Notes: generated by a model from the letters alone, not told the origin. DNA of 64,000 bases from Zygnema cylindricum (GCA_037447655.1 JBBHKE010000836.1:126001-190000), one strand, 5' to 3'. Counted from the stretch's first letter, positions 41,582-54,461 are shown. Made by a program: numbers and translations.

Positions 41582-42914
41582 ACAGTCCTTAGCGTAATGA
41601 TTTCGACCTCCGCATTTAAAACAAGTGACTTTCTTTTTCGGTTATGTGCATTGTCTCCGGAAATGTCCCTCCTCTCCACAGTTATAACAGTTAATTTTCT
41701 TTAGTTGTGCACACTCAGATGCCCTATGATCTTTTTTCTAACAAATAGTGCATGTGGGAATGGTTAGATTGGGTTTTTGAACATTAATACTTGGTTTAGA
41801 CTCTTAATTTATCCCCCTCTATTGTGAAATTTGTTTCCTGCATTAACACTCTGTCCACCTCTCTAATTTCCCCTGAAGATATTTTGCCTATTCACCAGAC
41901 CTGCATTTAGACCCTCTTTCTAAAACTCCTACTCACCCACTCTGATACTTCATTGAAATTTCCCGTGAGTAGTCGAGTTTGATGGTTATACCCCAACTGA
42001 TCCTCTAATTTCTATGCTTTATCTTGTAATTTGTTCAAATTAATAATTTTTTGATGTTTCAGTTCTGATTTCAATATAAGATTCAGATAGTTTTAGAAAT
42101 GCAACTTAGCCATTTCATCTGTCAAACCTATCACATGAATGCTAGATGAGTCAAATTCCACAATATAATCGTTCAAAGATCTAATCTGCTTACCGTTAAG
42201 TCACTTTTCTTCCATTGTGAATTCACTTTTGTTCCATTCTAGATTTATAAGTAATAGACAACAAACGCAATCGTTCACAGATCTAATCTGCTTACCGTTA
42301 AGTCACTTTTCTTCCATTGTGAATTCACTTTTGTTCCATTTTAGATTTATATGTAATAGACAACAAACGCAATTTGATCGCGGTCTTATAAGCTTCCCAA
42401 TCAGCATTATCAGGAATCAATTCAGACCTTCGTGAGTGTAATACCAAATCTGAGCATCACCTTTTAGACAACTACTAGCAAAAGAAGTGTAATCATCACG
42501 ATCACATTTTCTAAATTCCAAATAATACTCCATATGAAAAATCTAAGCATCTAACTCATCAACCTTCATACCATCAAATGATGGTGCTTCACTGATAGAT
42601 AATTTCAAATCTCTTATCTTCTTAGATCTATCGTAATCATCTTCCCTTGAACTGGCATTTCTCTTACCACTCTCACCCTTTTGGTCATTTACATCATTTA
42701 TGGTATGAATTAAATTAATTAGCTCATCCAATTTCTGATTTGAAATATTTCCATTTTGTTTAACATCCTTCAATTCACTTTTCAACTCATAAATTGTTTC
42801 ATCCACAGCACCAGCATGATTATTAAATCTTTTGACCAATTTCACATTACGTTTTTTCAATATATTCAAGGTATTTTCCATTTCACGTTTCCATGCATAA
42901 TTTGTCATTATCAC
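41582..42914 (-). pseudogene. gag: gag of G with three zinc knuckles
   Basis: Minus strand. 42543-42914 is an open N-terminal part with coiled-coil-like sequence (LKSELKDVKQNGNISNQKLDEL). The middle is broken and carries a 102-base tandem duplication (42171-42374). Three C-x2-C-x4-H-x4-C knuckles follow at 41711-41752 (one stop inside), 41648-41689 and 41582-41623. Most plant Gypsy Gags have one knuckle, so three in a row is unusual. The start was probably the ATG near 42914 or a little upstream. Confidence 0.75.
42171..42374. repeat. 102-base tandem duplication in G gag
   Basis: Two units, starting GTTCAAAGATCTAATCTGCT and GTTCACAGATCTAATCTGCT, differ at a few positions. 34 codons, so in frame. 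Confidence 0.85.
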
Positions 42915-43665
42915 ACAATCAAATCAAGCAATAAAAGGTATAGTATAATAATCCAAAAGAGTTTGCATCAGATTTGAAGTCCTCAGATTTCTCCAATCCA
43001 AGCCTTACTTTCCTTAACAAATCTTTTGAAATATATCAAAATCTGAAAATCAAAAAAACATTAAAAGTAAGTTAGTAATAATAAAATTTTCCCAAACATT
43101 GAAATAGAAAGGTAAAAAATTTCCCCACAAATTTTGCAGCACCAAAATTCAAAGCTCTCAAAGGTAAAATTAAACCACAAATTTTGCAACAGCAAAATTG
43201 AAAGGAATCAAAGGTAAAAATTTAGGGTTTGAAAAGTGGTAAGTCAATCCTGGACTCCTTTGCTCTTGAAAACATAAAGTGCTCCACTTTCTTTCTCCAC
43301 CATTACCAAATTTCCCATTTCCCACTACATTAGGATTTTTTGTCTCTAATCCTCACATCCTCACATTTCATGGCTTCAAGCCCTCCGTTTATACATAAAT
43401 CATTGCTAAGAGAAGGCAAGTTTGTTTGGCCTCTAGTTAATAGGAGTGAGTTTCAGTGGTGGCTACACTGCCCACCCCGCCTCAGTTTTTAGGACCTGAG
43501 CACGCCCCACATCTAACCAGCGGCCGCAAGCAGTGTGATCAGTCAGTTTCCCTCTAATCCCCTACCACTTCACATTGTGGTTCTACGGACACAGGTTAAA
43601 GCACCCTCGCCGGTCACGGCAGTCAATATTCGAGTGAGCAAACTTCTCCTTGGTTTCTAACCAAA

Positions 43666-43677
43666 GCTTTGATACCA
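43666..43677 (-). other. Primer-binding site of G (conventional tRNA-iMet)
   Basis: The minus strand reads TGGTATCAAAGC two bases after the LTR. It is the ordinary 3'-end type, in contrast to the Copia elements A-F. Confidence 0.85.
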
Positions 43678-44077
43678 TTTGTAATAGGATCACCTACCTC
43701 TCAAAAAATCCCATTACAACCACCCATTTTAACCACACATTTCACACATTGGAAAATACACATCCACATTGGAAAGCACTTACATAAGGATAAACTTTAA
43801 ATTAGAACATGCTTTTATCCACATAACATTAGCTCGGTCTCTTGCCCTCGTGGCTCAACCCATCTTCTTAAAGCATTTTCCACTACTCTCCACTCTTAAA
43901 TATTCTATCATTTAACTACTAAAACACTACTTAGTTTGTAAGAGATTTCAGTGCCAAAATGCCAATGCTCCAATTTGGTTTTAATCGCTCACGACCAAGA
44001 TAAGTCAGAATTTCTCCAAACTTTTCCGAATGAAAATATCTTTACTTTTCTCTTAGACTTCACTATTTATCCATCAT

Positions 44078-45129
44078 ATTAGAAATTAATGGTTCTTTTT
44101 AGTATTTTCTAGGTCTAAAATTAATTGCAGAAAAGAAGGCGAGGCAATTTGCCTCAAACTCCTCTCTTTAGCTCCCACACTTGTCGCAGTCATTGAAAAT
44201 TGAAGAGGGAGATAGAGCCATAGCAGCCTGTGCTATCAAGAGAGAGACAAGAGGATATTTTAGTAGATTTACCAAAATGGTAGTTGACAGACACATGATC
44301 TTTGATTGTGGTACCTATCGTTTGCCAAGCTAGGCGGTAGCAGATAGCTTTAACCTACAAGTCTAGAATTGGTGTTGAGACATATTGGATTTGACAAATA
44401 TATAAATTGTGAAACATGAACTAATTCATTTAACTAAAACTATAGACGTCACGCATAGATAGAGTTTTGTAAAGTACGGAATACGGTACGGTTCCGAAAC
44501 AGATACCGCGCATTTTGTTTCGACTGTGAAATAAATATTGCGCAATGATTTATGATGGCAACGATTAAAACCTCGTTTTGATCGGACGGCCGCGAAGAAT
44601 GTCGAGATCGCGCAATAGGATTTTGGTGGTTTTCGGTCAACACCACATGGCCTGACACGTGGCTAGACCATATTAAATTACGGCATCTCCGAGGATAACA
44701 GGAACTAATCCATATATGACATGTGTCGTTTGATAGGCCATGTCGTACAATGACCGTACAGAAAGTAAACCGGCACCTGTACCTTTTTATACTACACAAT
44801 ATTTAGATTGGTGTCGTACTTCAGTAGATAGAGTTTTAGAGAGAGAAAGGACTTAGGAAAATTAGATAGATAGGACCCACTCTCCCATAGAGCTTCAGTA
44901 CAAAAAGTGAACTTTGACCCTCCATAACTTACGACTAAAGGGAGCAAATTCAGAGATTCTTTTTGCTATAGACTCAAGGGAGTCTTGCCTTTACAAGGGT
45001 GAAAGTGGTTAGAGTTTTTGTTAGCCAGGGTGATAGTTATTCTTGCTGACACACAAAGGGATCACGGTTATCGTAGAGGCTTCGTGTGAGCTGCCTACTC
45101 TGAGGACTTATGGAGGTCTCAGAGTTGCA
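44078..45129 (+). repeat. 5' LTR of D
   Basis: Contains the family palindrome (about 44259-44279, one mismatch), an antisense tRNA-like block (about 44285-44380), ACACGTGG (44656), AGGACTTAG (44848-44856), and the hairpin AGACTC/GAGTCT (44970-44985). It ends with the gag start segment 45110-45129. Confidence 0.9.
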
Positions 45130-46136
45130 CGTTATGGGCACACACTATAGGGTGCCCATCTTTAATGGAACTGGCTTCATATACTGGGAGAGTATGATGA
45201 CAATAGCTCTATAAGAGAAAAGGTTTTGGGGAATAGTGAGTGGACGGGTGAGGCGTCCATCTATTCTTGGCATCCCTCTAGGGTTTGGAGGAAGCAGATT
45301 CACCAGAGATGCAGATTCATCTCCAACGGAGGAGACAAAGGAATGGGAGGTGGTGGACAAAGGAAAAGAGAAAGAGACGATCACACCGAGAGCAACCGGT
45401 TTGGTATTCATGTCACCTATTCCGAGGAACGAGGAGAATGATATCGATACCTGGGACTATACCAAACAAGTTGTAAAGCACTTCATCCTGCGCCATCTTA
45501 CTTAAGGGCTTGCATCTCCTCAATTGCAGGTACTGAGGGCATCCGATCTTTGGGTGGCTCTTATAGAGATGTACCGAAGTGGTACGATTCAGCAACAATA
45601 GTTGGTTGATGAGAAAATTGACGCATATGTATACAAGGGGGGGAAGATGTTGGATTTTTGTAATGAGCTCGCAACACTTTTCATAGAGCTGGAGAGTGCT
45701 GGACAGGTTGAAATTGAAAAGATGGAGGTTAATTGCTTGCACATGAAGTTATTAGATGAGTTCGAGAACTTAGTCAACCGTGTGCTGAACTTGCCAACCT
45801 TAAGGTGGATATGGAATTCAGTGGTAGGGATGATTCTCGTTTTGGAGAACACGATTGAGATCTAAAGGGGAGGAAAGAGTGTGCAAGCCTTGGGAACTAG
45901 GACGGATTGGATGATCATTGATTATAGGAAACTTGTCGGAAAGTATAGCGGGGGGGGCAGAAAAATCAGACCGAGGAGTTTGGACCGAGGAGTTTGGACC
46001 AAGGGCTCCCAAAGGTTTGTGTCATTTTTGTAAGAAACTAGGGCACTATATGGCGGAGTGCACTAAGCTAACCGAACTCCGGTTAAAGGAGGGGCAATTG
46101 GTAGACCTCAAAGAGGTAAAAAAAAGGCTTTTGTGA
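45110..46136 (+). pseudogene. gag: gag of element D, starting inside the LTR
   Basis: ATG at 45110, 20 bases before the LTR end. It reads MEVSELHVMG through the primer-binding site, with PIFNGTGFIYWES after it. A stop near 45210 and frameshifts follow. Further homologous pieces are 45236-45505, 45602-45865 (YVYKGGKMLDFCNELATLF) and 45918-46136, the last carrying an intact zinc knuckle (CHFCKKLGHYMAEC). The primer-binding site (45130-45145, CGTTATGGGCACACAC) has diverged from the tRNA match. Confidence 0.85.
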
Positions 46137-49100
46137 CTCAGGTACACGAGGAGGAATCGAAGGACGAGGACAATGATCTCTTGTTGGATGAGGAGTTGGA
46201 GGCAAAGACCGAAGTCGAAATTCCTCGAAAGTAGAAATGTTCTTTTGGAGGTTCGAAAGGTGAAGGAGGTTTGATTGTGGATTGTGGTGCCTCTATTCAC
46301 ATGTGTAAAGATAAACACCTGTTCACTAAGATGAGAAAGATTCCCACCGTAGAGATAGAGTATTGGGATGGGAGGGTAGTCACTACTACTATGGTAGGAT
46401 TGGTAGATCTGAAAGTCTCAGTGGAGGGAAAGACAATCATAGTGAAATTCTTTGATGGGATGTGTATTCCATAGTTAAACAAAAACCTCATCTCAACATC
46501 TGTGTTAGATGAAAAGGGTTTTGAGACTAGCATTATGGAAGGGAACCTTTACTGCTAGCTTTGAAGAAGAAGTTTATTTCACTGCTGAAAAAGGTAGCCA
46601 AGGGATGTTTAGGCTGATTTTTAGGAATGAAAAGAAGAAACTTTACTATGCTGGTGTTCATGATATCATGTTGTGGCATAAGAGGCTTGGACATGTGCAT
46701 TTAGATAAGCTGAAAGAAATGAAAAAGATGGGAATAGTAAAAGGAATTCAGTTCGGAGAAAGTGAAAACTTAAGTGACTGTAGTGGTTGTGCTCAAGGTA
46801 AGGCACACTCGTTACCCTTCCCAATGCAAGCCACTTATAAAGGAGAAAAAGGGTTAGACTTGGTACATATGATATTTGGGGACCGGCCAAAGTGCCTTCA
46901 TCTGGTGGTAAAAGGTTTATGATAACAATCACTGACGATTGGTCTCGATACTCTAGAGTGTTTTTTTTTGAAAAATAAATCAGAGGCTCCACAGGTTTTT
47001 AAAGAATATAAGGCATGTAGTGAGAAACTCCATGAAACCTCTATTAAGAGAGTAAGAAGTGATAATGGGGGAGAGTAAACCTCCAATCAGTTTGAGGATT
47101 TTCTGAGAGAAGATGGAGTGCAACACTAAAAGACAATTTTTGATAATCTTGAGCAGAATGGTGTAGCCGAGAGTTTAAATAGAACACTAAGTGATAGTGT
47201 CAGGAGTATGCTCTTAGATAAGAAGATAGGAAAGGGATTTTGGGCCGAAGCTATGAAGTGTGCAAATTATCTCAAGAATAAAGTTATTACTTCGGCAGTA
47301 GAAACCCAAACTCCTTATGAGAGATGGACCGGCCGAAACCAGATGTTTTAAACTTAAAGGTTTTCGATAGTCAAGTATTCAGCCTAGACATAGATCAGTC
47401 AAATTGGAAGTTAGATCCGAAAGGAAAACCAGAATATCAGCTAGGAAATTATAAAGATGTAAAAGGATATAGAGTATATGATCTCAAGAGAGAAGACATA
47501 ATCCTAGTAAATCATCTAGTGGTCATGGATGAAGGGAAATCTATAGATCTCTTTAAGCATACAAAGATAATCAAAATCAGATTTGAGTCAGAAAATTGTG
47601 ATGATTTTGAGCTTCCTAACTATCTAGGTTTTTGAGAAGATGATTATCTTGCAGGTACAAATAAAACCGAGGAGGATTCAGCCGTGGAAACCCTAGTGCC
47701 AAATCCAACCGAAGCGGAAGACGTGGTTGAAATAGACCCGGAATCGAGCGATAGGGGAAAAGTCGAAACTATTTGAAAGAATCCACGAGAGCCATACATT
47801 TCGGCATCAGAGTTTGATGGTGGAAGGAGAAGCAGCAAAAGACTGCAGGAGAAACAAGTTAACAACAAGGTAACCAAACTGTCTCATCTTGATGAACCCC
47901 ACACTTATAGTGAGGCAATGAAATGTCGTGAGATGAACTGGTGGAAGATAACCATTAATGAGGAGATGGCTTCAATTATGGTAGCTAATACGTGGATTGT
48001 CCCTTGATACGAAGCCAATCGAGTGTAAGTGGGTATTCAAATTAAAACTCAACCTGGATAACACCATTGAGTGCTACAAGGCTCGGTTAGTGGCGAAGGG
48101 ATTTACCCAGAAAAAAGGAATTGACTACGAGGAGACTTTTGCTCCGGTCATCTAGTTTCTCTCTGTTCGGATACTTCTCATTATGGCGGCAGCTAAAGAC
48201 ATGGAAGTGCCTCACATAGACATCAAGACGGCCTTCCTACATGGAGAGTTGGAAGAGGAGATATTTATGCGACAACCCGAAATATTTGTGGAGGAAAGAG
48301 AGGAGAGCAAGGTATGCCGATTGATCAAATATTTGTATGGGCTGAAACAGGCGCCTCGGCAATGGAGAAGAAGCTCGATGAGTTTCTTATAGGTTTGGGA
48401 TATATTTTGATCAGCTCAGATCACTCAATTTATTTGTTTGAAGATGAAAAAAAGAATTATTTTTATTGCAATTTATGTTGATGATTTGCTTGTTTTAAGT
48501 ATATATATGGATAAAATAAACAAGTTGAACAATGATCTAAAAGGAAGATTTGAGATGAAAGATATGGGAGAAGCAAGATATATTTTGGAAATTCGGGTAG
48601 ACAGAGACAGAGATGGAAAAATAATAACATTCACTCAAAAGGAGGCCATTGGAAACATGTTAAAAAGATTCCAAATGAACAAGCCTAATAGTTGTACCAC
48701 TATTATGGAACTAAAGAAAGGTAGTGATGGGAGTGTGGAAGAGGGAGTTATAATCTTGGATGATGAGGTAGGCTCGTAAGAGAAAAGATTTATGCAGACT
48801 ATCCATTATAGACAAGTAGTGGGCAGCCTAATATGTTTCATGTATTGTACCCGTTCGGACATAGCCACAACTGTAGGAGCACTAAGTAGGAGTTTGAATG
48901 CTCCCACTAAGAAAGATTAAGAGGCAGTTATGAGAGTCATTAGATATCTCATATGGACTAGATATCTATGGTTGCATTTGGGTGGGAACAATAATGACAT
49001 CACCACTTGGACTGATGCCAGCTATGGGGATGCTCCTATGAGGAGATGCACGTTTGGGTATGTATTGTTGGTGGGAGATGGGGCTTGCTGCTGGAGCAGA

Positions 49101-49469
49101 AAGCAGCAAATGGTCATTGCTTAATCCACCATAGAGGCTAAGTACAGGGCCTCTTGCTCTGCTGTAAAAGAATTAATGTGGGTCAAGTCTTTGCTTCTTG
49201 AACTTGGTCATCTTAAGAGTGGTGTTTAGATAGTATCTTTTGACAATTAGGAAACTATTGCTATTTTTGCCAATCCTAAACACCATTTTAAAACAAAACA
49301 TATGGACATTAACCTTAGCTTCGTTATCGAAAAGGTAAAAAAGAGAATAATCAGTTTTGAATATAGACCAGATAGTGAAATGGTAGCAGATATGATGACC
49401 AAAACAGTGCCTTCCCCTAAGCTAATTTTCTGTTGGGAGAAGTGTGTTCTCAAATTAAAAGGTGACTAG
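46137..49469 (+). pseudogene. pol: Decayed pol of element D (PR-IN-RT-RH)
   Basis: Protease: IVDCGASIHMC (46271-46474), D-C-G in place of D-S-G/D-T-G. Integrase: 46509-46922 with WHKRLGHVHL and CSGCAQGK intact, but the first Asp region is shifted out of frame by a deletion near 46868. RSDNGGE then a stop near 47076. GVAESLNRTL near 47162. RT: 48183-48392 (IDIKTAFLHGELEEE, LYGLKQAPRQW) and 48438-48779 (YVDDLLVL). RNase H: 48930-49124 (WTDASYGD) and pieces to the TAG at 49467. The RT active-site residues survive; the element as a whole is not functional. Confidence 0.88.
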
Positions 49470-49482
49470 AAAATAAGGGGAG

Positions 49483-50531
49483 TGTAGAAATTAAAAGTTC
49501 ATTTTACTATTTTCTAGGTCTAAAATTAATTGCAAAAAAGAAGCCAAGGCAGTCTGCCTCTAACTCCTCTCTTAAGCTCCCACACTTATCGCGGTCACTG
49601 AAGGTTGAAAAGGGAGATAGAGCCATGGCTGCCTATGCTATCCAGAGAGAGAAAGTCAGATGTTTTAGTAGATTTACTAAAATGGTAGTTGACAAACCCA
49701 GGATTTGATCGTGGTACCTATCGTCTGTCAAGCTAGGCGGTAGCGGTTAGCTTTAACCTACAAGTCTAGAATCGGTGTTGATATATATTGGGTTTGACAG
49801 ATATATAAATTGTGAAACGTGAACTAATTCATTTAACTGAAACTATAGACGTCGCACATGGATACATTTTTGTAAAGTACGAAACACGGTATGGTTCCGA
49901 AACGGATACCGCGCATCTTGTTTTGTTAGCGAAACAAATATCGCGCAACGATTTATGACGGCTACGATTAAAACTCGGTATTGATCATACGGCAACGAAA
50001 ATGCCAAGATCGCGGAATATGATTTTAACGGTTTTCGGTCACCCCCACATCGACTGACACGTGGCATGACCACATTCGATTTGTGCATTTTCGAGGATTA
50101 CAAGAACGAATCCAGATATGACACGTGTCGTTTGGTTGGCCATGTCGTACAATGGCCATACAAAAAGTACACTAGCACCTATACCTTTCTATACAACACA
50201 GTATTTTGATTAGTGCCATACTTAAGTAGATAGAGTTTTAAAGAGAGATAGGACTTAGGAAAATTTGGTAGATAGGACCCTTTCTCCCAGAGAGCTTGAT
50301 TACAAAAGGTCAACTTTGACCCTCCATAACTTACAGCTCAAGGGAGCAAATTTAGAGATTCTTTTTGCTATAGACTCAAAGGGGTCTTGCCTTCACAACG
50401 TTGAAGGTGGTGAGAGGTTTTGTCAACCAGGATGGTAGTTATTCTTGGTGAAACACAAAGGGATCAAGGTTATCCTAAAGGCTTCGTGTAAGCTACCTAC
50501 TCTGAGGACCTATGGAGGTCTCAAAGTTTCA
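49483..50531 (+). repeat. 3' LTR of D
   Basis: TGTAGAAATT...GTTTCA then ATCAT. It carries a perfect TTTTAGTA/TACTAAAA palindrome (49663-49682), an antisense tRNA-like block (49691-49775) with CTTGTAGGTTAAAGC on the minus strand, ACACGTGGC (50058), and AGGACTTAG (50250-50258). Confidence 0.92.
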
Positions 50532-51112
50532 ATCATCGCCCTGGACTTGCCAGGCCTGAGTTAACGCTCTGTTGAACATGTTTAACCTCGGTGAATCAAT
50601 GATCAGCATGGACTCAGAGTGACCAATGGAAAAACGTGGGAAATCTCTTACTTACTTCATAGCATTTACCAACCAATCAAACGATACGTTTCACTACATA
50701 AACATTTACGTACAAAAGTGCACGCCAAACAAAACGCGACTTGGCACGAACATGCGTCGCAAATTTCGCACACGAAACTACCTACGAAATTCGATTAAGT
50801 GAAAGTGATGTTTCATACTAAAGTTATACAAAACGAACCATTGTGCGCACTAAACGACTAAATGTTTCATTGTTACTTTATCAAACGTTCACACAAAATT
50901 TTGGTTCTAATTTGACCTTTAACTCGTTTGAATGATACCCACTTGTTAGTTTGACCTCGCGCTGTCACCTAAATACACCTATCACTATTTTTTAAGAATT
51001 ATAACTCCAAATTGCGAGATCTTTTCGCGGACGTCTACCAAATTCATAACTTTATATTCCTAACTTTTAAATACCCATCTACGACCAAGTTAGATTGACT
51101 ATTACAGTTACA

Positions 51113-51372
51113 CATTTGTACAAGTAAAGTACCGTATAGTCTAAATTTGACGATCATTACGCTAAGGACTATACAAATAAATGTTTTTTCAAAAACGTTG
51201 ATGTCAATGAAGGTCTTCAAGAAAATATTGCATTATACCTAGCTGAATAGAAAGCCCAGGAGGTGAGAAACAGAAAGGACTAGGTTAAAGTCCACAGTTA
51301 AGTCAACCTGATCCAAAAATTAAAGAGTTAACTTTGGAGGGCAAATTAATGAATAGAAAGGCTTATACCATA
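51113..51372. other. Spacer between G and H
   Basis: 260 bases, no gene. The first 55 bases (CATTTGTACAAGTAAAGTAC...CTAAATTTGACG) recur almost unchanged at 56884-56930, on the other side of element H. Confidence 0.6.
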
Positions 51373-52036
51373 TGTAGGATCTTGAGCAAAAGACATTCAC
51401 TCTTAATAATTCATAAATCAGAAATCATTTACACAACGGAAGCTCATAAAAAACAAGAGGAATATTCAGCCAAAAAAAATTATAAGTGTTCTTCGCCGAA
51501 AGCCTCTTTACAACATCTCTCTTCTCTCTTCTTTCTCTTCTCTCTTCTCTTTAAATAATCTCTTACTCCAAGGTTAACCCTCTATGATTCAATCATATGA
51601 GATTCAATAATTGAATAGATTACTCTGCACATGTACACTGCTGCCTATATATACTCGCTTTTCTACACTAAGAGACAACAAGATAAGACAAGCAGAACTT
51701 AGCGTAGCGACGAAGTCTGTCCCTAGCTGACTGTGCACTCTTCAATGAAAGTTCCACGAAGGAAGGCGCACATGCTTCTTCCTTTGAAACAACAAACTCT
51801 AAACGTTGACTTAACACGTGTCGCTTCACGAACACACCTGCACGCAAAGTGTAACACCTGCGCACGAAATAAACAAGTGACGCGAAACGAAATAGTATGT
51901 TTCGTTCGCGAACAACAAAAGTACTGTCGCGAAACGACATCGTACTTTTTGTATGATGACGCGACAGTTCACGTCAAACAAATACAAGTTGGTATTACGC
52001 TTCGCGAAATGTCGTGAAAACGACTATATCCCAACA
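51373..52036 (-). repeat. 3' LTR of H
   Basis: 664 bases, against 643 for the 5' LTR. The excess is mainly a small insertion near 51841-51860 (CACGCAAAGTGTAACACC). The minus strand has a TATATATAGG box near 51650. Confidence 0.9.
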
Positions 52037-52069
52037 ATCCCCAACTTATTGTCAGAATCGCCAAACTTT

Positions 52070-53611
52070 TCAAAATAATCCAAGTTTCAGTCGTCCCGTC
52101 TGAAACACATCATGTGTAGCAGCCTTTGTCAACAAATCAGCCACCTCCTCTTTTGTTGGAACGTACGAAAATACAATCTCGTTCGCCGTTACCAAATCTC
52201 TTACAAAATGCCATTGGATCCTGATGTGTTTCGTCCTCTTGTGAAACACTGGACTTTTCGCCAACGCCATCGAACTCATGCTATCAGAATAAATTGTCAT
52301 ACAACCAATAGGAATGCTTAACTCACGCAACATCTCCTTAATCCAAATCGAAACCTTAGCTACATGACACGCAACCATATACTTAGATTCTGTGGAACTC
52401 AACGCAACCGTAGGTTGTAGCCTAGAACTCCACGAGATCGTAGCTCCTCCAAAAATAAATGCATATCCTGACATGGACTTACTTGAATCAAAATCGCCGC
52501 CCCAATCCGCGTCATAATAACCAACACAATCCCAAGAATTTTTTGTCTGAAGTAAACAAAAGTCCTAGATCAATCGTACCAACCAAGTATCGAAAGATAC
52601 GTCGTACGGCCTCCCAATGCGCGTTCTTTGGCTCGTGACAATAACGGCTGACAATGGAAACCACGGCCGAAATATTTGGACGAGTACCAACGCTAAGGTA
52701 CATAAGACCGCCTCTCGATATGGTACTTCGATAGAATCCTCCTCTTCAAACTTACGAATGTGTAGGTTTGCATCCAACGGTGTAGAAAGCGATTTCGCGT
52801 TAGACATACCAAATCTCTCCAAAATCTCCTTACAACATTGAGCTTGACTCAATTTAATGTTCCCCTATTTGTCACGTATCACTTCAATCCCCAAAATATA
52901 TCGTACCTCTCCTAGATCTGTAACTTTGAAATGTAATCCAAGATAACGTTTCAACTCATTAATGCGCTCCAACTTGTCGCATGCCGTCAAGAAATCATCC
53001 ACATAAACAGAAAAGATGATTTGATCAACTCCTTCACCTTTCACATAAACTCCAGAATCGGACGTAGTCCGTACAAATCCAAACTTCAATAGTACTTGAT
53101 GAAGTCTCAAATACCTGCGTGGTGCTTGTTTCAAACCATATAATGACTTTCGCAAACGCCATACATTTCCTTCCTGCAAAGGAGAGACACCTTTCGATAC
53201 CTTCATATATACCTCTTCCTCCAACTCACCATTTAAAAACGCAGTTTCAACGTCCATTTGATGGACGTGCTTCTTCCCCATCGCTGCAATTGCAATAATA
53301 ATCCGTAGTGAGTCGAACTTCACCACGGGAGCATAAGTCTCCTTAAAATCGACTCCCTCACGTTGTTGGAACCCCTTACACACAAGCCTCGCCTTGTACT
53401 TAATTATTTCACCCGACGCTCCAGTTTTGGTTTTAAAGACCCACTTTGCATCAATCGCCTTTTTCCCCTCCGGTAATTTCACTTCCTCAAAAGTTTGATT
53501 ATCAACCACCGACTTAAATTCTTTCTCCCACGTTGGTTTCCACCTACTCTCCCAATCAACCGACCTCTTTGCCTCGATATAAGATTGAGGGTCGCCGGTC
53601 ATATTTTTCAT
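52070..53611 (-). pseudogene. pol: RT and RNase H of element H
   Basis: Minus strand. RT: a 248-codon frame (52865-53611) with AKWVFKTKTG, MDVETAFLNGELEEEVYMK, YGLKQAPRR and VYVDDFL; both catalytic motifs are present. A stop at 52865 and a frameshift near 52600-52700 lead to 52565-52852 (CKEILERFGM) and 52512-52703 (GTRPNISAVVSIV). RNase H: 52070-52474 with SSTESKYM, IYSDSMSSMALAKSP, KHIRIQWHFVRD and a normal C-terminus. The first RNase H Asp region near 52490 lies across a frame break. Only about three lesions separate this from an open frame. Confidence 0.88.
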
Positions 53612-53784
53612 AAGTGATTGCTACAAAAGAAACTCCGTCTCCTTAGCACCTGAAAGAAAATAATGTGAATTCGATGCATTTTCCCCTTTTTCGATCGTAA
53701 GTGAGTTTCTCCGGTTTCTTCCCCTTTGTTAATAACTTGCTCCTCCTCCTTTTCTTCTTTCTCTTCCTCAGATTCAATTACAAT

Positions 53785-54450
53785 TTACTTCTCACTCGAT
53801 TTAGAACTCGATTTAGAGCTGTGAGATTTCCGAATGTTCGAAGGCACTCGGGAATCCAAAGATCCGTTACTCTTTCTTTCAAATTCAACTTCAACCGATT
53901 TCCCCAATTTCTTTTTCTGACTTTTTACATTCGGTTCCTCATCGGATTCTGAATCCCCAATGAACGGAAAATTCTCAATTTCACTCTCCTCATAAAAATC
54001 CAAATTCTCTTTAAATTTCCCAACGGAATTCATGGCGGATTTGAGATCCTCATGAAAATCCACATTCCGAGATTCCTCCACGGTGTGACGAGCCGGATCA
54101 TACACTCGGTACAAATTCCCCTTCGCACTATAACCAACAAAGATTCCCGGCCAACACCTTGGTGAAAATTTCCCTTTCCTCTTAATTGATTCCACATAAA
54201 CCGTAGCATGACATCCCCAGATTCTCAAATGATGAACCGTGGGCTTTCTCCCACTCCATAACTCCTCTGGTGTTTTACTTCCAGAAACCGAAGTGAGCCT
54301 TCGGTTACAAATATAATTCGCCGTAAGAATTGCATCTCCCCACAAAAACATCTCTCGTCTGGAGCTATAAACCATCGCACGGACCATTTCTTGTAAGGTA
54401 CGGTTCTTCCTCTCGGCCACTCCATTTAACTCCCGAGAATAAGGCGCCGT
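53785..54450 (-). pseudogene. pol: Integrase C-terminal part of H (N-terminus and core deleted)
   Basis: Minus strand, open from 54420 for 211 codons. It begins just after the deletion junction with the end of the catalytic core: APYSRELNGVAERKNRTLQ, which holds only the last acidic residue of the D,D,E triad. It continues normally (CNRRLTSVSGSKTPEELWSGRKP, LRIWGCHATVYV, GIFVGYSAKGNLYRVYDP) into an acidic/Ser-rich linker toward RT. The zinc-binding region and the first two catalytic Asp are missing. The protein cannot integrate DNA. Confidence 0.88.
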
Positions 54451-54461
54451 GAATTGATACC

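Larger units (their letters stand above)
44078..50531 (+). mobile_element. Ty1/Copia element D, nested in the 5' LTR of G
   Basis: TSD ATCAT at 44073-44077 and 50532-50536. LTRs 1052 and 1049 bases. The 5' terminus has decayed from TG to AT. The body is gag-PR-IN-RT-RH on the plus strand, opposite to G. Sister to C. It is degenerate throughout. Confidence 0.94.
35903..51112 (-). mobile_element. Ty3/Gypsy chromovirus-like element G, split by J and D
   Basis: LTRs of 971 and 974 bases (after removing J and D) begin TGTAATA and end ACAGTTACA or ACTGTTACA. The flanks are CATTG (35898-35902) and CATTT (51113-51117), a TSD with one change. The minus-strand order is gag (three zinc knuckles), protease, RT, RNase H, integrase, chromodomain-like tail. 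The primer-binding site is TGGTATCAAAGC (minus strand; plus 43666-43677), two bases from the LTR, matching the 3' end of initiator tRNA-Met in the ordinary way. All frames are broken. Confidence 0.93.
43680..51112 (-). repeat. 5' LTR of G, interrupted by element D
   Basis: Parts 43680-44077 and 50537-51112, 974 bases in total. Begins TGTAATAGG and ends CTATTACAGTTACA. D and one ATCAT TSD copy account for the interruption. Confidence 0.92.

Noticed and set aside
53701-53952. 83-codon plus-strand ORF rich in Phe/Leu
   Set aside because: Antisense of the acidic/Ser-rich linker between integrase and RT of H.
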